Source: an uncultured Agathobaculum sp. (GTDB lineage Bacteria; Bacillota; Clostridia; Oscillospirales; Butyricicoccaceae). Taken from it: a stretch of 58,988 nucleotides of DNA. Positions 27,962-36,865 of the stretch are shown here, in pieces (positions within the stretch are counted from its first letter, which is position 1; each line of letters starts with the position of its first letter). Location of the stretch: NCBI RefSeq assembly GCF_944384735.1, contig NZ_CALWUN010000005.1, positions 1-58,988 on the forward strand, read 5' to 3'. The position numbers were made by a program, and so were the translations under genes. The notes beneath the pieces are model-generated. The model was not told the DNA's origin and searched no databases. It was given only the letters and a program-made list of their open reading frames with translations.

Positions 27962-27991
27962 CGCTCGTTCTCCTTTCGCGCTGCGAAATGA

Positions 27992-28912
27992 TTACAGGGT
28001 CAGCCCGGCGGTCTCGTCCAGCCCGAGCATGATGTTCATATTCTGCACCGCCGCGCCCGACGCGCCCTTGCCGAGGTTGTCGAACAGCGCGGTAACGATG
28101 GCCTGCTCCTCGTGGCCATTGACGATCAGCCGCAGGCTGTCGTGCCCGGCGAGGGTGTTGGCGTAAATGACCGGCGCATCGCCGCCAAGCGGCGCGACCG
28201 TGACCAGCTTTTCGTCCTTGTAGTGCTCGGCCAGCGCTTCATGGACGCGCGCCGTATCTAGCCCGGGCAGCATGACGGTCGTCGCCATGCCCTTGTAGAA
28301 ATCGCCGACCACCGGCACGAACACCGGCGGCTGCGTCAGCCCGCAGACGTATTCCATCTCGGGCAGGTGCTTGTGGCGCAGGTTGAGGCCGTAGATGCGC
28401 TCGGAATCGTGGCAGACGTCGCGGTTTTCGTCCTCATATTCCGCGATCATCTTCTTGCCGCCGCCCGAGTAGCCGGTCAGCGACGAGCAGGTGAACGCAA
28501 AGTCCGCGGGCACGACGTCGCGCGCGACCAGCGGATAGACCGACGAGATAAAGCCGCTTGCATGGCAGCCGGGGTTGGCGACCCGTTTGGAATCCTTGAT
28601 CGCCATGCGGTGCGCCTTGGACAGCTCGGCAAAGCCGTAATCCCAGTCGGGGTTCGTACGGTGCGCGGTCGACGCGTCGATGACGCGGGTGGTCTCGTTT
28701 TCGATCAGCGTGACAGCTTCCTTTGCCGCCGCGTCCGGCAGGCACAGGAACACGATATCGGCCGCATTCAAAAATTTGCGGCGCTCCTCGGTGTCCTTGC
28801 GCTTGTCCTCGTCGATCAGCAGCAGCTCGATGTCGTCACGACCGGACAGCCTGTCGTAAATTTGCAGGCCGGTCGTGCCCTCCTTGCCGTCGATATATAC
28901 CTTAGGCTTCAT
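27992..28912 (-). CDS. argC: N-acetyl-gamma-glutamyl-phosphate reductase (type 2, short form)
   Basis: A 306-residue NADPH-dependent enzyme reducing acetylglutamyl phosphate to the semialdehyde. It belongs to the shorter AGPR type 2, starting with the Rossmann motif DGKEGTTGLQIYDRL and carrying the catalytic cysteine in NPGCHASGF. Its start overlaps the end of argH by 11 nt, and the ribosome site GGAGGTAG lies inside argH. Confidence 0.95.
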   Translation of the reverse strand: MKPKVYIDGKEGTTGLQIYDRLSGRDDIELLLIDEDKRKDTEERRKFLNAADIVFLCLPDAAAKEAVTLIENETTRVIDASTAHRTNPDWDYGFAELSKAHRMAIKDSKRVANPGCHASGFISSVYPLVARDVVPADFAFTCSSLTGYSGGGKKMIAEYEDENRDVCHDSERIYGLNLRHKHLPEMEYVCGLTQPPVFVPVVGDFYKGMATTVMLPGLDTARVHEALAEHYKDEKLVTVAPLGGDAPVIYANTLAGHDSLRLIVNGHEEQAIVTALFDNLGKGASGAAVQNMNIMLGLDETAGLTL

Positions 28913-30296
28913 CGCCTGCTACCTCCGCGATGAACTTTTCGATCTTGTCGATCTGGCGGGTTACCTCCTGCGGCGCGGGGCCGCCGATCACCTTACGGCC
29001 TGCGACACAGGTGCGCAGGTCGAGCGCGTCGTAAATATCGTCGCCAAACTTATCGGAAATCGCGGCGAAGTCGCGCATGGTCATCGTTTCGAGCGTCTCG
29101 TCCGCGCGGATGCACTGGTTGACCAGACGGCCGACCGTCTTGTACGCGTCGCGGAACGGCATGCCCTTCTTGGTCAGGTAGTCCGCGCAGTCGGTCGCGT
29201 TGATAAAGCCGCCGGACGCCGCCTTGCGCATGTTGTCGCGGCGCAGCGTCATGGTCGAGAACATGGGCGTGAACACCTCCAGACACTGCTTGACAGTGTC
29301 GATCGCGCCGAACACAGCCTCCTTGTCCTCCTGCATGTCCTTGTTATACGCCAGCGGCAGACCCTTGAGCACGGTCAGCATGGTGGTCAGCGCGCCGTAG
29401 ACGCGGCCGGTCTTGCCGCGGATCAGCTCGCAAACGTCCGGGTTCTTCTTCTGCGGCATGATGGACGAGCCGGTCGAGTAGGCGTCGTCCAGCTCGACGA
29501 ACTTGAACTCCCACGAGCACCACGAGATGATCTCCTCGGACAGACGCGACAGGTGCATCATCAGGATGGACAGCGCCGAGAGCAGCTCGACGCAGTAGTC
29601 GCGGTCGGAAACGCCGTCGAGTGAGTTATCGGTCAGGCGGGCAAAGCCCAGCTGCTGGCGGACGAACTCACGGTCGATCGGATAGGTGGTCGAAGCCAGC
29701 GCGCCCGAACCCAGCGGCATTTCATCCATGCGTTCCAGACAATCCTGCAGGCGCCCGATATCACGCTTGAGCATATTGGCGTAAGCCATCATATAGTGCG
29801 CGAAGGTGGTCGGCTGCGCGCGCTGCAAATGCGTGTAGCCCGGCATGACCGCGTCCAAATTTTCGCGGCTTTTTTTACACAGCGCCTTCATAAACGTGCA
29901 GATCATATCGATGATCTCTGCGATTTCTTCCTTGACGTACAGGCGCATGTCGAGCGCGACCTGATCGTTGCGCGAGCGGCCGGTGTGCAGACGCTTGCCC
30001 GTGTCGCCGATGCGCTCGGTCAGCAGCTGCTCGACATTCATATGGATATCCTCGTAGTCGAGCGAGAACTCCACCTTGCCGGCCTCGATATCCTCAAGGA
30101 TGCCCTTGAGGCCTTCGACGATCTTTTCCGCCTCGTGCTCCTCGATAATGCCCTGCTTGCCCAGCATGGTCGCGTGCGCGATCGAGCCGGTGATATCTTC
30201 CTTATATAAACGGCAGTCAAACAGGATGGACGAGTTGAAGTCGTTTACCACCAGATCGGTTTCTTTCTGAAACCGTCCTGCCCATAATTTTGCCAT
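28902..30296 (-). CDS. argH: Argininosuccinate lyase
   Basis: A 464-residue enzyme of the fumarase/aspartase superfamily that splits argininosuccinate into arginine and fumarate, the last step of the pathway. The family signature GSSIMPQKKNPD is present, as are TGRSRNDQVALD and the catalytic histidine in GYTHLQRAQPTT. It follows argG by 67 nt; that gap holds a GC-rich hairpin. Confidence 0.97.
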   Translation of the reverse strand: MAKLWAGRFQKETDLVVNDFNSSILFDCRLYKEDITGSIAHATMLGKQGIIEEHEAEKIVEGLKGILEDIEAGKVEFSLDYEDIHMNVEQLLTERIGDTGKRLHTGRSRNDQVALDMRLYVKEEIAEIIDMICTFMKALCKKSRENLDAVMPGYTHLQRAQPTTFAHYMMAYANMLKRDIGRLQDCLERMDEMPLGSGALASTTYPIDREFVRQQLGFARLTDNSLDGVSDRDYCVELLSALSILMMHLSRLSEEIISWCSWEFKFVELDDAYSTGSSIMPQKKNPDVCELIRGKTGRVYGALTTMLTVLKGLPLAYNKDMQEDKEAVFGAIDTVKQCLEVFTPMFSTMTLRRDNMRKAASGGFINATDCADYLTKKGMPFRDAYKTVGRLVNQCIRADETLETMTMRDFAAISDKFGDDIYDALDLRTCVAGRKVIGGPAPQEVTRQIDKIEKFIAEVAGDEA

Positions 30297-30323
30297 ATTG
30301 CGTTACCTCACAAAACACCCGCA

Positions 30324-30349
30324 GGGCGGCACGTCCGGACATGCCGCCC
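30324..30349 (-). promoter_or_regulatory. Hairpin in the argG-argH gap (possible attenuator or mRNA stabiliser)
   Basis: Arms GGGCGGCA (30324-30331) and TGCCGCCC (30342-30349) around a loop that itself contains TCCGGA. On the leftward strand the stem is followed after a few bases by GTTTTG, a weak T run. It could partly terminate transcription or protect the argG message. Confidence 0.35.
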
Positions 30350-30363
30350 CACGATCTCTTCGA

Positions 30364-31617
30364 TTACTTTTCTACCGACGGGAAATGCTCGCCGGTCTTC
30401 TGGTACAGCAGCTGGTCGTTGATCGCGCGTACCTTGAGCGGCAGGCCGAACAGGTTGATAAAGCCCGCGGAATCGGACTGGTCATAGCAGTCGTCCTCGT
30501 TAAAGGTCGCCATATCCTCAGAATACAGGCTGTACGGCGAGGTGACGGACGCCGGGATGATATTGCCCTTGTACAGCTTGAGCTTGACGTCGCCGGTCAC
30601 GGTCTCCTGCGTCGAATCAACGAACGCGGACAGCGCCTTGCGCAGCGGGGTGTACCACTGGCCGTTGTAAACCAGATCGCCGAACTTCATGGCAACCTGC
30701 GCCTTGTAGTGCGCGGTCTCCTTGTCGAGCGTGATCTCCTCCAGCTTCTGGTGCGCCGCGTACAGCACCGCACCGCCCGGGGTTTCGTACACGCCGCGGC
30801 TCTTCATGCCGACCAGACGGTTCTCAACGATATCCAGGATGCCGACGCCGTTTTCGCCGCCAACCTTGTTGAGCTTTTCGATGAGCGCAACCGAGTCCAT
30901 TTCCTCGCCGTCAACCGCGGTCGGCACACCCTTTTCAAAGTGGATGGTGACGTAGGTCGGCTTGTCGGGCGCCTGCTCGGGCGAAACACCCAGCTCCAGG
31001 AAGCCCGGACGGTTGATCGGCGCCTCGTTGGAGGGCAGCTCGAGGTCGAGACCCTCATGGCTCAGGTGCCACAGGTTCTTGTCTTTGGAGTAGTTGGTCT
31101 CCTTGTTGATCTTGAGCGGGATGTTGTGCGCCTCAGCGTACGCGATCTCCTTCTCACGGCTGTTGAGCTCCCAGAAACGCCACGGCGCAATGATGTCCAT
31201 CTGAGGCGCAAACGCATGGATAGCCAACTCGAAGCGCACCTGATCGTTACCCTTGCCCGTGCAGCCGTGGCAGATCGCGTCCGCACCCTCCTGCAGCGCG
31301 ATCTCAACGATGCGCTTGGCAATGATCGGGCGGGCAAACGAAGTGCCCAGCAGGTATTGTTCATAGGTCGCGCCGGCCTTCATGGTCGGGATGATATAAT
31401 CGTCGACGAATTCCTTGGTCAGGTCCTCGATGTACAGCTTGGACGCGCCGGTCTTGATGGCCTTCTCTTCCAGCCCTTCCAGCTCGCCCGCCTGCCCGAC
31501 GTTGCCGGATACCGCGATGACCTCGCAGCCGTAGTGCTCCTTGAGCCACGGGATGAGCACCGAAGTGTCCAGACCGCCCGAGTACGCCAGTACGACCTTG
31601 TTATATTTCTTTTCCAT
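30364..31617 (-). CDS. argG: Argininosuccinate synthase
   Basis: A 417-residue ATP-dependent enzyme that joins citrulline and aspartate. The PP-loop [10 protein letters not shown] sits near residue 10, and [16 protein letters not shown] and [14 protein letters not shown] segments match the family. First gene of the seven-gene arginine operon, directly behind the promoter at 31658-31686. The ATG has a GGAGGAA site. Confidence 0.97.
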   Translation of the reverse strand: MEKKYNKVVLAYSGGLDTSVLIPWLKEHYGCEVIAVSGNVGQAGELEGLEEKAIKTGASKLYIEDLTKEFVDDYIIPTMKAGATYEQYLLGTSFARPIIAKRIVEIALQEGADAICHGCTGKGNDQVRFELAIHAFAPQMDIIAPWRFWELNSREKEIAYAEAHNIPLKINKETNYSKDKNLWHLSHEGLDLELPSNEAPINRPGFLELGVSPEQAPDKPTYVTIHFEKGVPTAVDGEEMDSVALIEKLNKVGGENGVGILDIVENRLVGMKSRGVYETPGGAVLYAAHQKLEEITLDKETAHYKAQVAMKFGDLVYNGQWYTPLRKALSAFVDSTQETVTGDVKLKLYKGNIIPASVTSPYSLYSEDMATFNEDDCYDQSDSAGFINLFGLPLKVRAINDQLLYQKTGEHFPSVEK

Positions 31618-31657
31618 TGTTAGATTCCTCCGTACCTGTCTTTTTTACGACGTGTCC

Positions 31658-31686
31658 ATTATACTCCCTATCCTATGGTTTGGCAA
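31658..31686 (-). promoter_or_regulatory. Promoter of the arginine operon
   Basis: Leftward TTGCCA (31681-31686), 17 nt, TATAAT (31658-31663), about 40 nt before argG. Confidence 0.8.
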
Positions 31687-31712
31687 GAAAAATTTATAAA
31701 TATTTTATATAT

Positions 31713-31726
31713 TGTATAATTATTCA
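31713..31726. promoter_or_regulatory. ArgR/AhrC-type ARG box
   Basis: TGTATAATTATTCA fits the AT-rich inverted pattern of ARG boxes (TGNAT...ATNCA). It lies about 27 bp upstream of the arg -35 box in an AT-rich stretch, very unlike the surrounding GC-rich DNA. A hexameric ArgR bound here in the presence of arginine could repress the operon, perhaps with additional weaker boxes nearby. A partial match, ATGAATAAAA, occurs at 31822-31831 in the pncB leader. Confidence 0.55.
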
Positions 31727-31756
31727 ATTCATGTATTTCCGATACAAAAGAAATGC

Positions 31757-31785
31757 TTGCACTTTGCGCAAAAAGGTACTATGAT
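31757..31785 (+). promoter_or_regulatory. pncB promoter
   Basis: TTGCAC (31757-31762), 17 nt, TATGAT (31780-31785), divergent from the arginine promoter. Confidence 0.7.
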
Positions 31786-31868
31786 ATCTATAAATGTACT
31801 GTGTCAAGACAGCTACAAAGAATGAATAAAAGCACATCGTTACCGTGTGCAAAGGGGCGTTATCCGCA

Positions 31869-33311
31869 ATGACAGAGAAAAACCTGACCATGCTGACCGA
31901 TTTTTATGAATTTACCATGGCGCATGGCTATTTTGAAAAAGGGATTGCTGAACGGCGGGCATATTTCGACATGTTTTTCCGTCGCGTACCGGATGGCGGC
32001 GGCTACGCCATCATGGCAGGCGTCGAGCAGCTGATCGACTACTTCAAAAACCTGCACTTCACCGATGAGGATATCAAATACTTACGCAGCCGCGGCTGCT
32101 TCTCTGAGGCATTCCTACACTACCTGCGGCACTTCAAGTTTGAGTGCGATGTCTGGGCCGTGCCCGAGGGCACGCCGGTCTTTCCCGGCGAGCCGCTGGT
32201 CACGGTCGCAGGGCCGATGATTCAAGCACAGTTTGTCGAAACCATGGTGCTGCTGACCGTCAACCACCAGACGCTGATCGCCACCAAGGCCAACCGCATC
32301 ACCCGCGCGGCACAAGGCCGCACCGTGCTGGAGTTCGGCTCGCGCCGCGCGCAGGGCTACGACGGCGCGATTTACGGCGCACGCGCGGCATACATCGGCG
32401 GCTGTCAGGGTACGGCCTGCGTGCTGGCCGACCGTGACTTCAAAATCCCTGCGGGCGGCACGATGGCGCACTCGTGGGTGCAGATGTTTGACAGCGAATA
32501 CGAGGCTTTCAAGGCCTATGCCGACATCTATCCGGACAACTGCGTTTTCCTCGTCGATACCTATAACGTATTGAAATCCGGCGTGCCCAACGCGCTGCGC
32601 GTCGCACGCGAAATGGTGGCCGAAAAGGGCATCCGCCCACGTGGTATCCGTCTGGACTCGGGCGATATCGCCTACCTGTCGATCGAAGCGCGCCGCATGC
32701 TCGATGAAGCCGGCTTCCCGGATATGCAGATCATGGCCTCCAACTCGCTGGACGAATATCTGGTGCGCGACCTGCTGGTGCAGGGGGCACGGGTCGACTC
32801 GTTCGGCATTGGCGAACGGTTGATCACCTCCAAGTCCGAGCCGGTGTTCGGCGGTGTGTACAAGCTGGTCGGCGTGGAAAACGAACAGGGCGAAATCGTG
32901 CCCAAGATCAAGGTATCCGAAAACGTCGAAAAAATCACCACGCCGCACTTTAAGCAGGTCTACCGCCTGTTCGACAACCAGACCGGCAAGGCGCTGGGCG
33001 ACGTGCTGACCGTGCACGACGAGGTGATCGACGCCAGCCAGCCCTATACCCTGTTCCACCCGATCCACACATGGAAGCAGCGCGTTGTCACCGATTACAG
33101 TGTGCGCCCGCTGCGCGTGCCGCTGTTCAAGGCTGGCCGCTGTGTGTACACCAGCCCGGACATCAAGGACATCCGCAGCTACTGCCTGTCCGAGGTCGAT
33201 ACCCTGTGGGAGCAGATCAAACGCTTTGAAAACCCGCAGACCTATTTTGTTGACCTGTCGGTCAAGCTGTGGAAGTGCAAAAACGAACTGCTCGAAGCCT
33301 GCCGTATCTGA
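31869..33311 (+). CDS. pncB: Nicotinate phosphoribosyltransferase
   Basis: A 480-residue enzyme of the Preiss-Handler NAD salvage route. It joins nicotinate and PRPP, with ATP hydrolysis, to give nicotinate mononucleotide. Family landmarks: the N-terminal LTDFYEFTMAHGYF, the EFGSRRAQGYDGAIYGARAAYIGG segment and the phosphate-binding RGIRLDSGDIAYLS. The C-terminal part is of the longer bacterial type. I start it at 31869 with AAAGGGG upstream. It has its own promoter and a strong terminator after it. Confidence 0.95.
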   Translation: MTEKNLTMLTDFYEFTMAHGYFEKGIAERRAYFDMFFRRVPDGGGYAIMAGVEQLIDYFKNLHFTDEDIKYLRSRGCFSEAFLHYLRHFKFECDVWAVPEGTPVFPGEPLVTVAGPMIQAQFVETMVLLTVNHQTLIATKANRITRAAQGRTVLEFGSRRAQGYDGAIYGARAAYIGGCQGTACVLADRDFKIPAGGTMAHSWVQMFDSEYEAFKAYADIYPDNCVFLVDTYNVLKSGVPNALRVAREMVAEKGIRPRGIRLDSGDIAYLSIEARRMLDEAGFPDMQIMASNSLDEYLVRDLLVQGARVDSFGIGERLITSKSEPVFGGVYKLVGVENEQGEIVPKIKVSENVEKITTPHFKQVYRLFDNQTGKALGDVLTVHDEVIDASQPYTLFHPIHTWKQRVVTDYSVRPLRVPLFKAGRCVYTSPDIKDIRSYCLSEVDTLWEQIKRFENPQTYFVDLSVKLWKCKNELLEACRI

Positions 33312-33330
33312 ATACCATTTCAATCTATCG

Positions 33331-33366
33331 AACAGCGAGCCGCCCCGGCTCGCTGTTTTGTTTTTC
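33331..33366 (+). terminator. pncB terminator
   Basis: Perfect 11-bp arms AACAGCGAGCC (33331-33341) and GGCTCGCTGTT (33347-33357), followed by TTGTTTTT. Confidence 0.9.
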
Positions 33367-33392
33367 TGCAACCGGCACCCCGCTCACAGGCT

Positions 33393-33465
33393 CCCCTCCC
33401 CTGCCCACTGCACACCGCAGGGACAGCAAAGGGCTTCCGAGGTTGTCATAACCCCGGAAGCCCTT
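33393..33465. repeat. Third copy of the C-rich motif plus an 11-bp hairpin
   Basis: The motif CCCCTCCCCTGCC is at 33393-33405. A hairpin follows (arms 33429-33439 and 33455-33465) without a T run. The rest of the 290-base gap before the chemoreceptor stop shows no gene or recognisable signal. Confidence 0.5.
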
Positions 33466-33600
33466 CCGACAATACCGCATCATTGCATCCATCATGCCTT
33501 ACGCGCTACGCAGTGTCGCCTTATTTTATGCAAACGCGATGCCGCGCCGCCGCAGCGAACGCATTCCGGCCAGTAATCCCGTGCTTATCTGCTGCCAAAC

Positions 33601-35370
33601 TCAGTATTTGTCATAAAACGACGCATCCGACGATGCCGCAGGCTCCTCCGGCTGATAGGCCGGCGTCTCCTGCAACTGATAGGTGCTGCTCCCGCCTGCG
33701 GTCTTGAACTTGCCGACCAGCATCTTCAGCATGCTGGCCTGTCCGGACAGCTCCTCGCTGGCCGCCGCGCTCTCCTCCGCCGTTGCAGAGTTCGTCTGCA
33801 CCACGCAGGAAACCTGATCCAGACCCAATGCGATCTGGTTGGTCGCCTGCGCCTGCTCCGCAGATACCTCCGCGATGCGCTTGATGGATTCGACGACCTC
33901 ATCTGCCTTGGAAGCGGTTTCCTCCAGCACATCGGCCGCATCTGTTGCCAGAATACTGCCGCGCTCGACAGCCGCGATCGAATTCTTGATCAGCTCCTGC
34001 GTATTCTTGGATGCCTCCGCCGACTTACCGGCAAGGTTGCGTACTTCGTCGGCAACTACCGCAAAGCCCTTGCCCGCGGCACCCGCACGGGCGGCCTCTA
34101 CCGCCGCGTTCAGCGCCAGAATATTGGTCTGGAACGCGATATCATCGATGGTCTTGATGATGCCTTGAATTTGCTGCGACGTCTGCTTGATTTCATCCAT
34201 CGCGGCGACCAGCTCCTGCATTTTCAGCTTGCTTTCATTGACCTTGACGCCGGTGATCGTGGTCAATTCGTTGACCGAGTCGGTATCCTTTGCATTCTGG
34301 CTGATTTTTTCATTGATGTCCTGCACCGTAGCCGACAGCTCCTCCACCGAGCTTGCCTGCTCCGTCGCGCCCTGGCTCAACGCCTGCGCACCGCTGGATA
34401 CCTGGTCGGCGCCAAGCGATACCTGATTAGCCGCCGTATCGATCTCGCGGAACGCATCGCTCAGCGAAGTGCTGATTTTGGTGATAGAGGTTGCGATTTC
34501 AGAAAAATCGCCGATGTATTCGATATCCATATGGACATCCAGATTGCCCTGTGCCATTTGCATCAGTTTTTCATGGATATCCACGATGTACTTTTTCAGA
34601 TGGTCGCGCATCTGGTTGACCGAGTAAACCAGCATACCCAGTTCCGACGTATCCTCCTGCATCTCGCCCGAAGCGGACAGGTTGCCTTGCGAGAATTCCA
34701 TCATCTCACTCTGGATCAAATGCAGCGGACGGATCACCTTTTTGCGGGTAAACAGGATGCTGAACACCTGAAACACCACGATCAGGCAGACCAGTACGAT
34801 AACCACGATCTGCATAACCATCACGTTCCTGTGCTGCTGTTCGATCTCGGCCGCAAGGCGCGTCTGGATGGTCTCCAAAAACCGCTCTTGCAGAATCTCG
34901 ATCTGGCTCAGGTCGGAGCTGTATTCGTAGCCGAACACATATTTGATCGCAGACTCCGTATCGCCGTTAATGGCCGAACTCATGGCGCTCTCTTCCAGCG
35001 GGACCAAGTTGTCGGAAATCTGTGACATCTGCGTAAAGATGGCCTTCTCTTCCTCGGTGATACCGACCTGCTCCATCCGGTCATAACCGATCTCGCGGTT
35101 TTGCAGCGTATTGACCTCGTACTGATAGTTGTCACGATAGGTTTGCTCACCGGTAGACGCACAGGCCCTGGCCTGCTCGGTCAGGTAGCCGGATGCATCC
35201 AAAAACTGCTGTGCTGCCGACGTCAGTTCACTCTCGTGCTCATACGCCTCAAAAGTGCTGTTATTCATGGAAACCGACAACAAGAAGGAAGCCGTCATCA
35301 AGATAACCAGAATAATGGTCCCCAAGTTCAGCCCCATCAGCAATGTTGACTGTTTTACCGCCTTTTTCAT
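33601..35370 (-). CDS. Methyl-accepting chemotaxis protein
   Basis: A 589-residue transmembrane receptor. An N-terminal helix (about 7-32) and a second one (about 185-210) flank an extracytoplasmic four-helix-bundle sensor with no identifiable ligand pocket. A HAMP domain follows ([17 protein letters not shown]), then the signalling coiled coil with the invariant hairpin tip [37 protein letters not shown] (stated in parts; about residues 400-437). It signals through CheA/CheW to the flagellar motor. No che or fla genes are in the window. I start it at the ATG at 35370 behind GGGGGA. The candidate promoter is of sigma-D type. Confidence 0.93.
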   Translation of the reverse strand: MKKAVKQSTLLMGLNLGTIILVILMTASFLLSVSMNNSTFEAYEHESELTSAAQQFLDASGYLTEQARACASTGEQTYRDNYQYEVNTLQNREIGYDRMEQVGITEEEKAIFTQMSQISDNLVPLEESAMSSAINGDTESAIKYVFGYEYSSDLSQIEILQERFLETIQTRLAAEIEQQHRNVMVMQIVVIVLVCLIVVFQVFSILFTRKKVIRPLHLIQSEMMEFSQGNLSASGEMQEDTSELGMLVYSVNQMRDHLKKYIVDIHEKLMQMAQGNLDVHMDIEYIGDFSEIATSITKISTSLSDAFREIDTAANQVSLGADQVSSGAQALSQGATEQASSVEELSATVQDINEKISQNAKDTDSVNELTTITGVKVNESKLKMQELVAAMDEIKQTSQQIQGIIKTIDDIAFQTNILALNAAVEAARAGAAGKGFAVVADEVRNLAGKSAEASKNTQELIKNSIAAVERGSILATDAADVLEETASKADEVVESIKRIAEVSAEQAQATNQIALGLDQVSCVVQTNSATAEESAAASEELSGQASMLKMLVGKFKTAGGSSTYQLQETPAYQPEEPAASSDASFYDKY

Positions 35371-35396
35371 TTCAAATAGTTCCCCCTTCAAGTCAG

Positions 35397-35422
35397 ATAT
35401 CAATGGGAAGTCTTCTGGTTTA
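35397..35422 (-). promoter_or_regulatory. Possible sigma-D (FliA-type) promoter of the chemoreceptor gene
   Basis: Leftward TAAA (35419-35422), 14 nt, then ATTGATAT, whose GATAT (35397-35401) matches the end of the sigma-D -10 consensus. The placement about 30 nt before the start codon fits, but the first three bases of the -10 do not match. Confidence 0.4.
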
Positions 35423-35450
35423 TCTCAGCAGTCTATTCCCTCCTTATGGC

Positions 35451-35496
35451 AAAAAAAGGTATTCCCCCTACCGTTTCAACAGGGAGAATACCTTTT
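35451..35496 (-). terminator. Intrinsic terminator of an unassigned leftward transcript
   Basis: Arms AAAAGGTATTC (35454-35464) and GAATACCTTTT (35486-35496), followed leftward by seven T. It lies just upstream of the chemoreceptor promoter and closes the transcription unit that starts near 35765. Confidence 0.85.
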
Positions 35497-35497
35497 C

Positions 35498-35719
35498 CTA
35501 TGCTCTCATTGATACACACCAAACAGGCAGAACTATACGTTGCCCATCCATTTTCAGCATGTAGTGATTCAAGATCATCGTGCAGTCTTCTTCCATTTTT
35601 GCATGCCGGTCTTCCTGCGTACCACGAACGCCCCCTGTTGCATGGGATACACACGCCCACCAACGGGATACTACGGGTACCAGCAGGTGTGATTGAACAG
35701 CCTGAACGTCCTGACGCAC
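35498..35719 (-). CDS. Doubtful 73-residue reading frame
   Basis: Begins at a GTG without a convincing ribosome site and ends shortly before the terminator at 35451-35496. The product (start VRQDVQAVQSHLLVPV, end VLPVWCVSMRA) has no recognised motif, signal peptide or clear membrane helix. Codons such as GTA, TCC, CGT and CAT are used more than in neighbouring genes. A 32-residue version from the ATG at about 35596 is equally possible. I list it because it lies within a promoter-terminator unit, but it may not be translated. Confidence 0.25.
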   Translation of the reverse strand: MRQDVQAVQSHLLVPVVSRWWACVSHATGGVRGTQEDRHAKMEEDCTMILNHYMLKMDGQRIVLPVWCVSMRA

Positions 35720-35773
35720 AAAATCCGGCGGCAGGATGTCCGTTCCCTTTGCATTCTGCGGTGTTTATTCCAG

Positions 35774-35802
35774 TATAGCGTATCCCGGTGAAAAAGACAA
35801 CA
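35774..35802 (-). promoter_or_regulatory. Promoter of the unassigned 315-nt transcript
   Basis: Leftward TTGTCT (35797-35802 region), 17 nt, TATACT (35774-35779 region); both hexamers are good and the spacing is exact. Confidence 0.65.
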
Positions 35803-35866
35803 ACTTTCAACCAGATTTACAAATATTTATATGCATCCAGCAAAAATTGTGTACATTGTTACCATT

Positions 35867-36688
35867 TTACAGGAAAAACCTGACAGGTGCCCGACGACTG
35901 TATCCCTGCTCCAGCTCGGTCTTGTGATAGAGGTAACCAGGGTCATCGTAATATTTTGCACCCTTGGGACATTTTTTGATGCACGCGCCGCATTTGATGC
36001 AGATACCGATATAATTGCGCACATCGGCCGGGTCGATCGAACCCATCGGGCACAGCTTGGCGCAAAGGCCACAGTCATCGCACGACTCGGCCGTCTTTGG
36101 CTTGACCTTTCGGATATCCACCGGATTGCCTGCACGGTCGCGCGGCTGATAATATGTCCTCTCGTCCCGCGCACGGCCGGGCACTGCAATGGGCGGCGTA
36201 TCCGCATGCACTTCTGCCAGCCGCGCCGTCAAGTCACGTCCAAACTGCGCCGCCTGCGCCAAATCATCCGCGTCCGGCCGTCCGGCTGCCAGCGTAGTCG
36301 AAAAGGAATGCTCCCCAACAAATGCCGCCGCTGCAAATGGCACAAAGCCTTGCGCCGCCAGAATATCGCGCAGCTCGATCAGCGAGTCATCGAACGCGCG
36401 GTTGCCAAACGTCACCACGGGCACTGTCGCTGCGCCATGCCCTTGTACCGTCGTCAGATATTTGAGCAGCACATTCGGCACGCGGCCCGCATACGTCGGC
36501 GTGCCGAACACCACCAGATCGTCCGCCGTAAAAGCCGGCGCACCCTGCCGCGCCCCCGGCAGCGTAAAATCATATTCTTCCAGTGGCAGCCCCAGCGTCT
36601 GCGCCGCCTGCGCCGCAACCGCTGTCACCACGCGCTTGGTCGTATCCGTCGCGCTCCAGTACATCGCCCATACCCGTTTTGCCTGCAT
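35867..36688 (-). CDS. Flavodoxin-ferredoxin fusion (EFR1-family ferredoxin)
   Basis: A 273-residue cytosolic electron carrier. The N-terminal two-thirds resemble a flavodoxin (the FMN phosphate loop lies near YWSATDTTKRVV; GTPTYAGRVPN is typical). The C terminus has two 4Fe-4S motifs, CDDCGLCAKLCPMGS and CIKCGACIKKCPKGA. Such EFR1 proteins are common in anaerobic Firmicutes and are thought to move electrons between low-potential partners; the partner here is not evident. It has a good promoter of its own and a GGGAGG ribosome site. Confidence 0.88.
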   Translation of the reverse strand: MQAKRVWAMYWSATDTTKRVVTAVAAQAAQTLGLPLEEYDFTLPGARQGAPAFTADDLVVFGTPTYAGRVPNVLLKYLTTVQGHGAATVPVVTFGNRAFDDSLIELRDILAAQGFVPFAAAAFVGEHSFSTTLAAGRPDADDLAQAAQFGRDLTARLAEVHADTPPIAVPGRARDERTYYQPRDRAGNPVDIRKVKPKTAESCDDCGLCAKLCPMGSIDPADVRNYIGICIKCGACIKKCPKGAKYYDDPGYLYHKTELEQGYSRRAPVRFFL

Positions 36689-36719
36689 ATCCAGCGCCTC
36701 CCTGCATCTTCATAATGCC

Positions 36720-36748
36720 AGTATAACAGACGCAGCGGCATGCGTCAA
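36720..36748 (-). promoter_or_regulatory. Promoter of the EFR1 gene
   Basis: Leftward TTGACG (36743-36748), 17 nt, TATACT (36720-36725). Confidence 0.8.
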
Positions 36749-36816
36749 AAGAATCTGTGCACGCTGCATATATCCCGCTGTCACCGTGTGCCAAACCTAA
36801 AGCCGCCGCAAGTACA

Positions 36817-36852
36817 GACAAAGGGAGACGGCAGCAGCCGTCTCCCTTTGTC
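36817..36852 (-). terminator. Perfect 16-bp hairpin after the U32 peptidase gene
   Basis: Arms 36817-36832 and 36837-36852 with an AGCA loop, 14 nt beyond the U32 stop codon. There is no T run on either side, so it may end or protect the long leftward operon transcript, not act as a classic terminator. Confidence 0.6.
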
Positions 36853-36865
36853 CCCGTGTGTTCGC

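Larger units (their letters stand above)
35451..35767 (-). ncRNA. Candidate small RNA or very short gene unit of unknown function
   Basis: A strong leftward promoter (35774-35802) and a strong terminator enclose about 315 nt. I found no match to tmRNA, RNase P, 6S, SRP or known riboswitch cores when reading it. Only one weak reading frame (35498-35719) is present, with atypical codon use and no clear ribosome site. It may be a non-coding RNA. The segment is less GC-rich than its neighbours. Confidence 0.4.

Noticed and set aside
35451..35767. c-di-GMP (GEMM) riboswitch before the chemoreceptor gene
   Set aside because: This is a common arrangement in Clostridia, but the conserved GEMM core and tetraloop-receptor sequences are absent, and a full terminator separates the segment from the receptor gene.
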